Origin: Stenotrophomonas maltophilia
GTDB lineage: Bacteria; Pseudomonadota; Gammaproteobacteria; Xanthomonadales; Xanthomonadaceae
Direction: 5' to 3'
DNA: 64,000 nt
Assembly (NCBI RefSeq): GCF_002205165.1
Contig: NZ_NIVS01000020.1
Location: 62,001 to 126,000, forward strand
This document shows positions 36,930-45,005 of this stretch, piece after piece. The position numbers and the translations under genes are program-made. Position 1 is the stretch's first letter. Every line of letters starts with the position of its first letter. A model generated the notes under the pieces. The model was not told the DNA's origin and searched no databases. It saw only the letters and a program-made list of their open reading frames with translations.

Positions 36930-37702
36930 GGCGGGGACTCGGCGATGATCACTTCGACGCCCAGCCGCTGCAGGCCTTCCAGGTACTCGGCCTCGATGCT
37001 GGCGTCGGTGATGATGGTATGGACCTGGTCCAGCCGCGCGATGCGGTGCAGGCTGACCCGGCCGAACTTGGAGGCGTCGGTCAGCACCACGATGCGGCGT
37101 GCGCGCTCGACCATGCGGTGGTTGAGGCTGGCTTCGGCCTCGTGGTGGGTGGTCAGGCCGAACTGCAGGTCCAGGCCATCCACGCCGAGGAACAGGGTGT
37201 CGAAGCTGTAGGTATTGAGGCTGGCCTCGGCCTGGCTGCCATGCAGCGACAGCGACTGCTTGCGCAGCAGCCCGCCGGTGAGCAGCAGCTCCACGCCGGG
37301 CGCATTGGCCAGCTCCCAGGCGATGTTGAGCCCGTTGGTCATCACCGTGACATCGCGATGCCCGCGCAGGTGCCGCGCCAGGGTCATCGTGGTCGAGCCG
37401 GAGTCGATGATGATGTTGTCGCCGGCTTTGACCAGCTTGGCCGCCTCGATACCGATCCGGTCCTTCATCGGCAGGTTCAACGCATCCTTCTCGTGGATGT
37501 CCTGTTCCTGCGGGGGTGTGCGCACCAGCGTGGCGCCCCCGTGGGTGCGCGTGGCCAGCCCCTGCGACTCGATGTGGCTCAGGTCGGCGCGGATGGTGAC
37601 CGCCGAGACCGCAAAGCGCTCCACCAGCTCGCTGACCTGCACGTTGCCGTGCTCGACCAGCGTCTGGAGGATCTGTTGGCGGCGCTGCCGGGTGTTTCGC
37701 AT
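36926..37702 (-). CDS. agaR: DeoR family transcriptional regulator (AgaR-like)
   Basis: The 258-residue repressor-type regulator has an N-terminal winged helix (RRQQILQTLVEHGNVQVSEL then FAVSAVTIRADLSHIE). Its sugar-phosphate effector domain carries DSGSTTMTLARHL and VLTDASKFGRVSLHRIA, the DeoR signature. It sits in the GalNAc operon and probably represses it until a pathway intermediate binds. A CTTTCG box (minus strand) at 37718-37723 lies 16 bp upstream, fitting autoregulation. Confidence 0.88.
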   Translation of the reverse strand: MRNTRQRRQQILQTLVEHGNVQVSELVERFAVSAVTIRADLSHIESQGLATRTHGGATLVRTPPQEQDIHEKDALNLPMKDRIGIEAAKLVKAGDNIIIDSGSTTMTLARHLRGHRDVTVMTNGLNIAWELANAPGVELLLTGGLLRKQSLSLHGSQAEASLNTYSFDTLFLGVDGLDLQFGLTTHHEAEASLNHRMVERARRIVVLTDASKFGRVSLHRIARLDQVHTIITDASIEAEYLEGLQRLGVEVIIAESPP

Positions 37703-37717
37703 GGGGGCGATTCCGTT

Positions 37718-37723
37718 CGAAAG
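37718..37723 (-). promoter_or_regulatory. CTTTCG box upstream of agaR
   Basis: CTTTCG on the minus strand lies in the 34-bp gap between agaZ and agaR. The same hexamer precedes agaS, the GH31 gene and the TonB receptor gene, so it is a candidate AgaR site. Confidence 0.4.
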
Positions 37724-37736
37724 GGAAAGCCGAAGC

Positions 37737-39065
37737 TTACCGTTCCGAAAGCTCGTTGGCCTGCCGGGTTTCGTTATGCGCGCCCGAGACGTTGCGATTG
37801 CAGGCGCGGGCGTACTCGGCTAGGCGCAGCGCCACCTTGTGCTGGATAAGCGCCAGCGGCTCGGGCTGCAGCTCGCCGGCCTCGATCGCCTTGAGCTGTT
37901 CGGGCATGAACTGGCTGAGCAGCATCTGCGGCGGCGCGTGCGCGGTGAGATTGGCGACCAACGTGTCCAGCGCGGCCTGCACCGCCGGCTCGCCCCAGTA
38001 ATAGCGGCTGCGGTCGCTGAGCGAGTACGCGCGCAGCAGGCGCAGTTCGTGTTCGTCGCCCTGGTAGTAGCTGCGCCAGTTGGCGGGCTTGTCGACCATG
38101 CAGCGGTCCAGCACCTCGATCAGCTGCGAGTGCTGCGCGGCGGGCAGCAGCTCACGCTCGATCATCGCCAGCGCGAACACCGCTTCGCGGAAGGCGTAGG
38201 TCGCCGCCGGGCCGACTTTCAGGATCGCGAAGTGATCGCGGACCAGCGCGTGCAGGCCGGCTTCGGTCTGGTAATCGGTGGAGTGCGCTTCGAACACGAT
38301 GCGCGGCTGCTGCTCGACGAAGGCCGAGAGATCCGCGGCGGCGGCGGGGTCGTAGTAGTGCACGCTGCTGTGGTCGAAATCCACGCCGGGCTGCACCACC
38401 ATCGCGATCACGCGGTCCCACGCCGGCAGCAGGTCCGGGGCGGAGAACGCCTCGCGGTGGATCGCCAGCGTGGTCGCCGCAGCGGCCGGTGTAGTGACCT
38501 GCAGGCCACCGGCAAGCGAGGCTTCGCCGCCGGGAATCGGCACTTCGGTGCCGATCACGTAGACCGGTGGCGGCAGCCCGTGCTCGGCCGAGGTGCGCTC
38601 GGCGATGCGCGCCAGTTCGGCCGAGCGCGCCGCGACGATGGCGTCCGGCAACGGGCTCGGGTCGTCGGCGCAGGACATGCTGCAGTCCAGGTGGATCTTG
38701 TGGAAACCGGCAGCGACATAGGCGGCGATCAGCGCACGCGCGTTCGCCATTGCAGCGTCTGCCGGGCCCTTCTGCCAGGCGTTGGGACCGAGGTGGTCGC
38801 CACCGAGCACCAGCCGCTCGGCCGGGAACCCGGCATCGCGCGCCAGCTGCAGCACGTAATCGCGGTACTGCGGCGGGGTCATGCCGGTGTAGCCGCCGAA
38901 CTGATCGACCTGGTTGGAGGTGGCTTCGATCAGCAGCAGCGTGTCATAGCGCTGCGCGACCTGCATCGCCGCCAGCAGCACCTGCGCGTTGCTGCAGCAC
39001 ACGCTGTACAGCCCGACGGGGTGGCCCTGGCGATGGGCGGCGATCAACGATTGGACAGCGGACAT
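37737..39065 (-). CDS. agaZ: D-tagatose-bisphosphate aldolase class II accessory protein / AgaZ (GatZ/KbaZ family)
   Basis: A 442-residue GatZ/KbaZ family protein. Characteristic stretches are LLIEATSNQVDQFGGYTGM, LGGDHLGPNAWQ, IHLDCSMSCADDP, YVIGTEVPIPGGE and VQPGVDFDHSSVHYYDP (shown in parts). In E. coli such proteins are described as the non-catalytic subunit of tagatose-1,6-bisphosphate aldolase. In other proteobacteria the AgaZ branch has been assigned as tagatose-6-phosphate kinase. No catalytic aldolase partner lies in the window. GGAG precedes the ATG. Confidence 0.85.
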   Translation of the reverse strand: MSAVQSLIAAHRQGHPVGLYSVCCSNAQVLLAAMQVAQRYDTLLLIEATSNQVDQFGGYTGMTPPQYRDYVLQLARDAGFPAERLVLGGDHLGPNAWQKGPADAAMANARALIAAYVAAGFHKIHLDCSMSCADDPSPLPDAIVAARSAELARIAERTSAEHGLPPPVYVIGTEVPIPGGEASLAGGLQVTTPAAAATTLAIHREAFSAPDLLPAWDRVIAMVVQPGVDFDHSSVHYYDPAAAADLSAFVEQQPRIVFEAHSTDYQTEAGLHALVRDHFAILKVGPAATYAFREAVFALAMIERELLPAAQHSQLIEVLDRCMVDKPANWRSYYQGDEHELRLLRAYSLSDRSRYYWGEPAVQAALDTLVANLTAHAPPQMLLSQFMPEQLKAIEAGELQPEPLALIQHKVALRLAEYARACNRNVSGAHNETRQANELSER

Positions 39066-39088
39066 GGCAACTCCAGTAACAACGGTGT

Positions 39089-40015
39089 TCAGGGGGAGGG
39101 ATGGTGCTGGCGCGCGAGCAGGGCGGCGCCCCGCGCACCGCCGGCATCGCCGAAGGTCGGCGGCAGGATCGGCGGCACGCGTACGCCGTCGAACAGGTAG
39201 GGCGTGATCGCGGCGGGCAGATCGCGGTACAGCTGCTCCAGCTTGGACAGGCCACCGCCGAGCACGATCACGTGTGGATCCAGCGCGAGGATCAGGCTGG
39301 CGAAGCTGTAGCCGAGCAGGTCGCGGTGGATGGCCAGCGCCCGCTGTGCGATGGCATCGCCGGCCTGAGCACGTGCGACCACCTCGGCGGCGTCCAGCGC
39401 ATCGCCACCACGGCGTTCATGGATCATCGCCAGGCCGCTGCCGGACACGTAGCGCTCCAGGCAGCCGCGCAGGCCACACCCGCATGCGAGCAGCGGCAGA
39501 TCGTGGCGCTGCTGCAGCGTGGCGGGCAGGCTCCAGTGGCCCCACTCGCCGGCGATGCCGTTGTGCCCGGCGATCAGCCGGCCACCCACGCAGAAGCCAC
39601 CGCCCGCGCCGGTGCCGAGAATCACCCCGAACATGCTGGGATACCCGGCGGCGGTGCCGTCATGCGCTTCGGACAAGGCAAAGCACTGCAGGTCGTTGCC
39701 CAGCTCCAACGGGCGCTGCAGGCGTGCCTGCAGATCCGCGCCGACCGTGTGACCGGTCAGGCTGGGCACGTTGGCACTGAGCTGGCGGCCGCTTGCGCGG
39801 TCGCGCACGCCGGGCAGGCCGATGCCGACCGCCACCCCGCACTGGCCGAGCGCGGCGTCTGCCGCGTCGACCAGATCGACGATGGCCTGCAGGAACGCGG
39901 CGTAGTCGCGGGTCGGTGTCGCCACGCGCTGGCGGTGATGGACCACCAGGGTGGCATCGCACGCGACCAGCTCGATCTTGGTGCCGCCGATGTCGATGCC
40001 GTACCAGGTCTGCAT
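39089..40015 (-). CDS. agaK: ROK family kinase, predicted GalNAc kinase (AgaK)
   Basis: A 308-residue ROK kinase. The phosphate-binding DIGGTKIEL (residues 8-16), VILGTGAGGGFCVGG, GEWGHWSL and the zinc-binding CGCGLRGCLERY mark the family. It probably phosphorylates GalNAc at O6 in the cytoplasm. That assignment rests on the neighbours; sequence alone does not distinguish GalNAc, GlcNAc or glucose kinases. It is 6 bp downstream of agaS. Confidence 0.85.
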   Translation of the reverse strand: MQTWYGIDIGGTKIELVACDATLVVHHRQRVATPTRDYAAFLQAIVDLVDAADAALGQCGVAVGIGLPGVRDRASGRQLSANVPSLTGHTVGADLQARLQRPLELGNDLQCFALSEAHDGTAAGYPSMFGVILGTGAGGGFCVGGRLIAGHNGIAGEWGHWSLPATLQQRHDLPLLACGCGLRGCLERYVSGSGLAMIHERRGGDALDAAEVVARAQAGDAIAQRALAIHRDLLGYSFASLILALDPHVIVLGGGLSKLEQLYRDLPAAITPYLFDGVRVPPILPPTFGDAGGARGAALLARQHHPSP

Positions 40016-40021
40016 GCGTGC

Positions 40022-41179
40022 TCAGCCGTGGGGGTGGATGGTCACGCCCTGCACCACACGGTTGACCGTGCCGTCGGGGAAGGGATTGTCGGGCGTCATG
40101 CCAAGCGCGGCCGAACGCTGCAGCGCATAGCACTGCGGCACCAGCAGCCACAGCGGGGCCAGCCACGGATCGGGCAGTGCGGGTGCGGCGAGGACGAAAT
40201 CACCGTCGGCGCGGTCCGCATCGTCCGGTCCGATCGACAGCACCCGCCCGGCGATGCCGTCGCGGCGCAGTTCGTTCAACAGGTCCTGCTCGTAGCGGCG
40301 GGCCAGCGGTTGCGCGCTGCGCAGCATCACCACCAGGGTCTCGCGGTTGAGGGTGGACTTGGGCCCATGGCGGAACCCCAGCGGCGTATTGGCCAGCGCC
40401 AGCACGCGGCCGGCGGTGAGTTCGAGCACCTTCAGCGCGGCCTCGCGGGCGACCGCTTCCAGTGGACCGCTGCCGAGATAGATGACGCGCGAATACGGCG
40501 CCTGGGCCAGGGCGCCCACTGCGCCGTCCCAGGCATCCAGCGCACGTTCGCCGTGGCTGGCCAGGGTGTGCAGACGCTGCAGTCGCTGCGCCCACGGGGC
40601 GCTGTCGAACGCACTCAGCGCGGCCAGCAGCATGCAGCTCAGGCTGCTGGTCATGGCGAAGGCGCGGTCGCAGCTGGCCGTCGGCATCAGCAGTGACAAC
40701 GTATCGCTGCGGCCGTGGCCACGTTTGGCCAGTTCGCCCTCGGCATTGCAGGTGATATCCACGAAGCGCGCCTGCTCGACCTGGTCGCGGACCATATCCA
40801 CTGCGGCCACGCTCTCCGGGCTGGAGCCGCTGCGCCCGAACGAGACCAGCAGGGTCGGGCGGTCGCGGCGCAGGTACAACGCCGGATGGGTCAGCAGGCT
40901 GGTGGTATGCACGGCGCGGACCTCGGCAGGCCACTGCGCATTGATCTGGTCGGCCACCATCTCGGCAATGAAGCCCGAGCTGCCGGCGCCGGTGAAGATC
41001 ACCAACTGGCCGGGATCGCGCAGGGCTTCCCCGAGGAAGCCGTCGATGCGCGCCTGCGCCGTGTCCAGAAGGCCGGCCAGCGCGGCCCATAGACGGGGCT
41101 GCTGAGCGATTTCTTCGGCGGTATAGGCGCCACCGAGGCGCTGCCACGCGGGCAAATCAGGGAGCAGAGAAGCGTCCAT
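40022..41179 (-). CDS. agaS: Galactosamine-6-phosphate deaminase/isomerase (SIS domain, AgaS)
   Basis: A 385-residue protein with two SIS domains: IFTGAGSSGFIAEMVADQ and SFGRSGSSPESVAAVD in the first, VIYLGSGPLEAVAREAALK and RHGPKSTLNRET in the second. The layout and length match AgaS, which converts galactosamine-6-phosphate to tagatose-6-phosphate with release of ammonia. The start at 41179 is chosen for family length; the long upstream extension in frame is promoter sequence. It is first in the leftward operon. Confidence 0.88.
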   Translation of the reverse strand: MDASLLPDLPAWQRLGGAYTAEEIAQQPRLWAALAGLLDTAQARIDGFLGEALRDPGQLVIFTGAGSSGFIAEMVADQINAQWPAEVRAVHTTSLLTHPALYLRRDRPTLLVSFGRSGSSPESVAAVDMVRDQVEQARFVDITCNAEGELAKRGHGRSDTLSLLMPTASCDRAFAMTSSLSCMLLAALSAFDSAPWAQRLQRLHTLASHGERALDAWDGAVGALAQAPYSRVIYLGSGPLEAVAREAALKVLELTAGRVLALANTPLGFRHGPKSTLNRETLVVMLRSAQPLARRYEQDLLNELRRDGIAGRVLSIGPDDADRADGDFVLAAPALPDPWLAPLWLLVPQCYALQRSAALGMTPDNPFPDGTVNRVVQGVTIHPHG

Positions 41180-41217
41180 TCGCAATTCCTGTTGGGCGAC
41201 CGCACCTTCTGCGTTTT

Positions 41218-41242
41218 CTTTCGAAATGTCAAATATCGAAAG
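41218..41242 (-). promoter_or_regulatory. Inverted CTTTCG boxes upstream of agaS
   Basis: CTTTCG (41218-41223) and its inverse CGAAAG (41237-41242) are separated by 13 bp, 40-65 bp upstream of the agaS start, in an AT-rich patch within otherwise GC-rich DNA. This is a plausible operator for the DeoR-type regulator controlling the leftward operon. Confidence 0.5.
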
Positions 41243-41390
41243 ATAAAGAAAAGTTAGTTCGGTCACAGTTTTTGTCGTCTTCTCGGCGGGCACCTCTCCG
41301 GTCGTCGCCGTAATGCCGCGCCGCAGCAAGGTTTCAGACGGACGGAAACGCGTATTCAGGCGCCGTTTGGAAAGCAGGGTGGACCAGTAT

Positions 41391-41464
41391 CTTTCGTTTT
41401 ATATAAATTATCCTTCCTTTTTCTTTGCAATTTGTTGACATCTTTCGAGACCCTGCCCTAGAGT
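41391..41464 (+). promoter_or_regulatory. GH31 gene promoter with two CTTTCG boxes
   Basis: TTGACA (41435-41440) and TAGAGT (41459-41464), 18 bp apart, form a good promoter about 50 bp before the GTG start. CTTTCG boxes lie at 41391-41396 (followed by TTTT, as in the E. coli AgaR TTTCRTTTY pattern) and at 41442-41447, inside the promoter spacer. Binding there would block transcription. The rest of the 333-bp divergent gap holds nothing recognisable. Confidence 0.55.
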
Positions 41465-41512
41465 CGGCCGCACTGGTTTCAGTTTCCCGCCGAGCGCGGG
41501 CTTGGGGGCAAG

Positions 41513-44500
41513 GTGGACTTCCGGTTACGACGCACTGGTCTGACGATCGCACTGCTTGCCGCAGTGGCGCTGGGCGGCACCGCCAGTGCCGCGCCCGTGG
41601 GCAACCTGCGTGCGATCAGTGCCACCCCCGCCAACGATGGCACCGCCGGCTGGACACTCAGCACCGATACCGGCGCCACCGTGCGCGTGGACCTGCTGCG
41701 CGATGATGTGCTGCGCGTGCGTGCCGGCCGCAACGGCACGCTCACCGGTGCCGGCGACAAGGCCGCGCCGATCGTGCTGCCGCAGCCGCCCGCGAAGGTT
41801 GCCGCCCAGCTGGAAGAAGATGCCAACGAGGTGCGCATCCGCACCGATGCCCTGGTGCTGCATATCCAGCGCCAGCCACTGCGTCTGTCGCTGGTGCGCC
41901 GTGAGGGCGACCGCGATGTGGCGCTGTGGCGCGAACTGCAGCCGCTGGACCTGGACAAGGACCAGAGCGTGCAGGTGCTCTCCAGTGACAGCGCTGAGCA
42001 CTTCTACGGCGGCGGCCAGCAGAACGGTCGCTTCGAGTTCAAGGGCCGCGAACTGGAGGTGTCGTACTCCGGTGGCTGGGAAGAGGGCGATCGTCCCAAC
42101 CCGGCGCCGATGCTGTTGAGCTCGCGCGGTTGGGGCATGCTGCGCAACACGTGGAGCGACGGCACCTACGATCTGCGCCAGGCCGACCAGGCCACACTGC
42201 TGCACCGCGAAGACCGCTTCGATGCGTACTACTTCGTCGGGCCCAGCCTGCACACGCTGCTGGACCGCTACACCACGTTGACCGGCCGCGCCGGTCTGCT
42301 GCCGCGCTGGGCGTTCTCCTATGGCGACGCCGACTGTTACAACGACGGCGACAACATCAAGAAGCCCGGCAGCGTCCCCGAAGGCTGGAGCGATGGCCCG
42401 ACCGGCACCACGCCGGATGTCGTCGACAGCGTGGCCAGGCAGTACCGTGAGCACGACATGCCCGGCGGCTGGATCCTGCCCAACGATGGCTACGGCTGCG
42501 GCTACAAAAAGCTGCCCGAGACCGTGCAGGGGCTGGCGAAGTACGGCTTCAAGACCGGGCTGTGGACCGAGAACGGCGTCGACAAGATCGCCTGGGAAGT
42601 GGGCACCGCCGGCAGCCGCGTGCAGAAGCTGGACGTGGCCTGGACCGGCAAGGGCTATCAGTTCGCGATGGATGCCAACCAGTCCGCGTTCAACGGCATC
42701 CTGCACAACTCTGAGTCGCGCCCGTTCCTGTGGACGGTGATGGGCTGGGGCGGCATCCAGCGCTACGCGGTGGCCTGGACCGGCGACCAGAGCAGCAGCT
42801 GGGATTACATTCGTTGGCACATCCCGACCCTGATCGGCTCAGGCCTGTCCGGCATGGCCTACGCCAGTGGCGATGTGGACGCGATCTTCGGCGGCAGCGC
42901 CGAGACCTTCACCCGCGACCTGCAGTGGAAGAGCTTCACCCCCGTGCTGATGGGCATGTCCGGCTGGTCGGGCAATGCGCGCAAGCACCCGTGGTGGTTC
43001 GATGAACCCTACCGCAGCGTCAACCGTGACTACCTCAAGCTGAAAATGCGCATGACCCCGTACATGTACGGGCTGGCGCATGACGCGGCGACCACCGGTG
43101 CCCCGCTGCTGCGCGCGCTGATGTGGGACTACCCGCAGGACCCGCAGGCCTATACCGAAGCGCACAAGTACCAGTTCCTGCTCGGCCGCGAGCTGCTGAT
43201 CGCGCCGGTGTACCGCAGCCAGGCCGCGAGCCGTGGCTGGCGCCGCGACATCCACCTGCCGCAGGGCCGCTGGATCGACTACTGGGATGGCCGCCAGCTG
43301 CTCGCCGGTGCCGACGGACGCTCGCTGGACCGCCCGGTCGACCTGGCCACGATCCCGGTGTTCGTGCGCGCCGGCGCGATCATCCCGATGTACCCGGCGA
43401 TGCTGTACGACGGTGAGAAGCCACTGGATGAAGTGACCTTCGATCTGTACCCGCAGGGCACCTCGCAGTACACGCTGTACGAAGACGATGGCGCCACCCG
43501 CCGCTATGAGAAAGGCGAATCCAGCACGCAGGCGATCACGGTGCAGGCACCGGCGCAGGGCAGCGGCCCAGTGCAGGTGCGCATCGATCCGGTGCAGGGC
43601 CAGTACGCCGGTCAGCTGCCGCAGCGCCGCTATGCGCTGCGCGTGCTCAGCCGCCAGCGCCCCGCCGCGGTGACGCTGGACGGTCGCGTGCTGCCGATGC
43701 TGGCCGACCAAGCGGCATGGCAGGGCGCCAACGAAGGTTGGTACTTCGACGCGGCCGAACGCCGCGGCACCGTGCATGTGCGCACCGCGCCGACCGATAT
43801 CCGCCAGGCGCTCGCGCTGCAGCTGGACCTGCCGGTTGCCGCCGCACCGGCCGACGATGCCTTCCCGGCCGCACCGGAACTGGGCCGCGCGCTGCCCTCC
43901 GACAGTCTGCTGGTGGTCAACCGCCCGGCCGAGGAGCAGGGCTACGAAATGGAGAAGGCCTTCGACGACGATCCGGCCACGTGGTTCCGCACCGTGCGCA
44001 ACCAGGCGGTCAAGACCGGCGCGCACGAGTGGGTGCTCGGCTTCGGCGAACGCAAGCTGATCGACGGCATCGAACTGGCGCCGCGCAACGACCAGCACTG
44101 GAAGAACGGCCAGATCCGCGATTACGAGATCTACATGGCCGACAGCAACGGCGAGTGGGGCGAACCGATCAAGCGCGGTCGTCTGACCCTGCAGCAGGGC
44201 ATGCAGCAGATCGACTTCCCGGCCCACGCCGGCCGCCTGCTGCGCTTCCGCGTGCTGAGCACGCAGAACCCGGAAGGTGATGGCGCCAGCGGTGCCGATC
44301 CGATGGTGACGGCTGCGCAGGGCAGCGTGGCACGTGCGGTGGATGCGCTGCAGCCGCGCGATGTCGGCCCGATCGTGCTGTCCACCTTCCACGTGCTGGA
44401 GCATCCGCAGCCGGACGGCCCTGCGCGGCAGCTGTATCTGTCCGCGTTGCCGCTGCCGGCGTCGTTGAAGGCCAGCGTCGCCACCGACCACGCCTTCGGT

Positions 44501-44872
44501 GGGCAGGCCGGGATGCGCATGAACGGCCTGCATTTCCGCCGCGGCCTGGGGGTCGACGCCAGCAGCCGGATCGACCTGGACCTCACCGGCAGCTGGCGCC
44601 TGCTGCGCGCCGATCTGGGTATCGACGATCAATGCCGCACTGCCGGCGGTATGCAGTTCCAGGTCTGGGGCGATGGCCGGTTGCTGTACGACAGCGGCCT
44701 GGTCAACGCACCCGGCGTGGTCAAACCGGAGCTGGACGTGCGCGGCCTGCAGCGGCTGAGCCTGCGCACGCTCGGGGCGCAGGGCGATCACCCCGCGCAG
44801 GTCTGTGGCAACTGGGCCAATGCCGCCCTGATCGGACAGGAGGGCGATACCGCCAGCATCGTGTCGCCGTAA
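41513..44872 (+). CDS. GH31 alpha-N-acetylgalactosaminidase, secreted, with CBM32-like and NPCBM domains
   Basis: A 1,119-residue protein with a GTG start and Sec signal peptide (cleavage near SAA-AP). A GH31 N-terminal sandwich (residues 25-250) precedes a (beta/alpha)8 barrel. The nucleophile is predicted as Asp374 in KLDVAWTG and the acid/base as Asp425 in WTGDQSSSW. These match the GH31 alpha-N-acetylgalactosaminidase subgroup rather than the WxDMNE motif of alpha-glucosidases. A discoidin/CBM32-like domain (about 800-926) and an NPCBM domain (about 955-1116) follow. It probably cuts terminal alpha-GalNAc from glycoproteins outside the cytoplasm. Confidence 0.85.
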   Translation: MDFRLRRTGLTIALLAAVALGGTASAAPVGNLRAISATPANDGTAGWTLSTDTGATVRVDLLRDDVLRVRAGRNGTLTGAGDKAAPIVLPQPPAKVAAQLEEDANEVRIRTDALVLHIQRQPLRLSLVRREGDRDVALWRELQPLDLDKDQSVQVLSSDSAEHFYGGGQQNGRFEFKGRELEVSYSGGWEEGDRPNPAPMLLSSRGWGMLRNTWSDGTYDLRQADQATLLHREDRFDAYYFVGPSLHTLLDRYTTLTGRAGLLPRWAFSYGDADCYNDGDNIKKPGSVPEGWSDGPTGTTPDVVDSVARQYREHDMPGGWILPNDGYGCGYKKLPETVQGLAKYGFKTGLWTENGVDKIAWEVGTAGSRVQKLDVAWTGKGYQFAMDANQSAFNGILHNSESRPFLWTVMGWGGIQRYAVAWTGDQSSSWDYIRWHIPTLIGSGLSGMAYASGDVDAIFGGSAETFTRDLQWKSFTPVLMGMSGWSGNARKHPWWFDEPYRSVNRDYLKLKMRMTPYMYGLAHDAATTGAPLLRALMWDYPQDPQAYTEAHKYQFLLGRELLIAPVYRSQAASRGWRRDIHLPQGRWIDYWDGRQLLAGADGRSLDRPVDLATIPVFVRAGAIIPMYPAMLYDGEKPLDEVTFDLYPQGTSQYTLYEDDGATRRYEKGESSTQAITVQAPAQGSGPVQVRIDPVQGQYAGQLPQRRYALRVLSRQRPAAVTLDGRVLPMLADQAAWQGANEGWYFDAAERRGTVHVRTAPTDIRQALALQLDLPVAAAPADDAFPAAPELGRALPSDSLLVVNRPAEEQGYEMEKAFDDDPATWFRTVRNQAVKTGAHEWVLGFGERKLIDGIELAPRNDQHWKNGQIRDYEIYMADSNGEWGEPIKRGRLTLQQGMQQIDFPAHAGRLLRFRVLSTQNPEGDGASGADPMVTAAQGSVARAVDALQPRDVGPIVLSTFHVLEHPQPDGPARQLYLSALPLPASLKASVATDHAFGGQAGMRMNGLHFRRGLGVDASSRIDLDLTGSWRLLRADLGIDDQCRTAGGMQFQVWGDGRLLYDSGLVNAPGVVKPELDVRGLQRLSLRTLGAQGDHPAQVCGNWANAALIGQEGDTASIVSP

Positions 44873-44881
44873 CCGAACCGC

Positions 44882-44887
44882 CTTTCG
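44882..44887 (+). promoter_or_regulatory. CTTTCG box upstream of the TonB receptor
   Basis: CTTTCG followed by AACC lies 10 bp after the GH31 stop and about 118 bp before the receptor start. It matches the boxes found before agaS, agaR and the GH31 gene. Confidence 0.35.
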
Positions 44888-45005
44888 AACCACCGCTCTC
44901 TCCCGTTTCCCGTCTACGGCCGCTTGGCCGTGGCACGGGGGACGTTTGCCCGAAAACACCCATCCACCGCCAGCCCCACGCTGCGGATCGAACAAGGAGC
45001 CAAAG

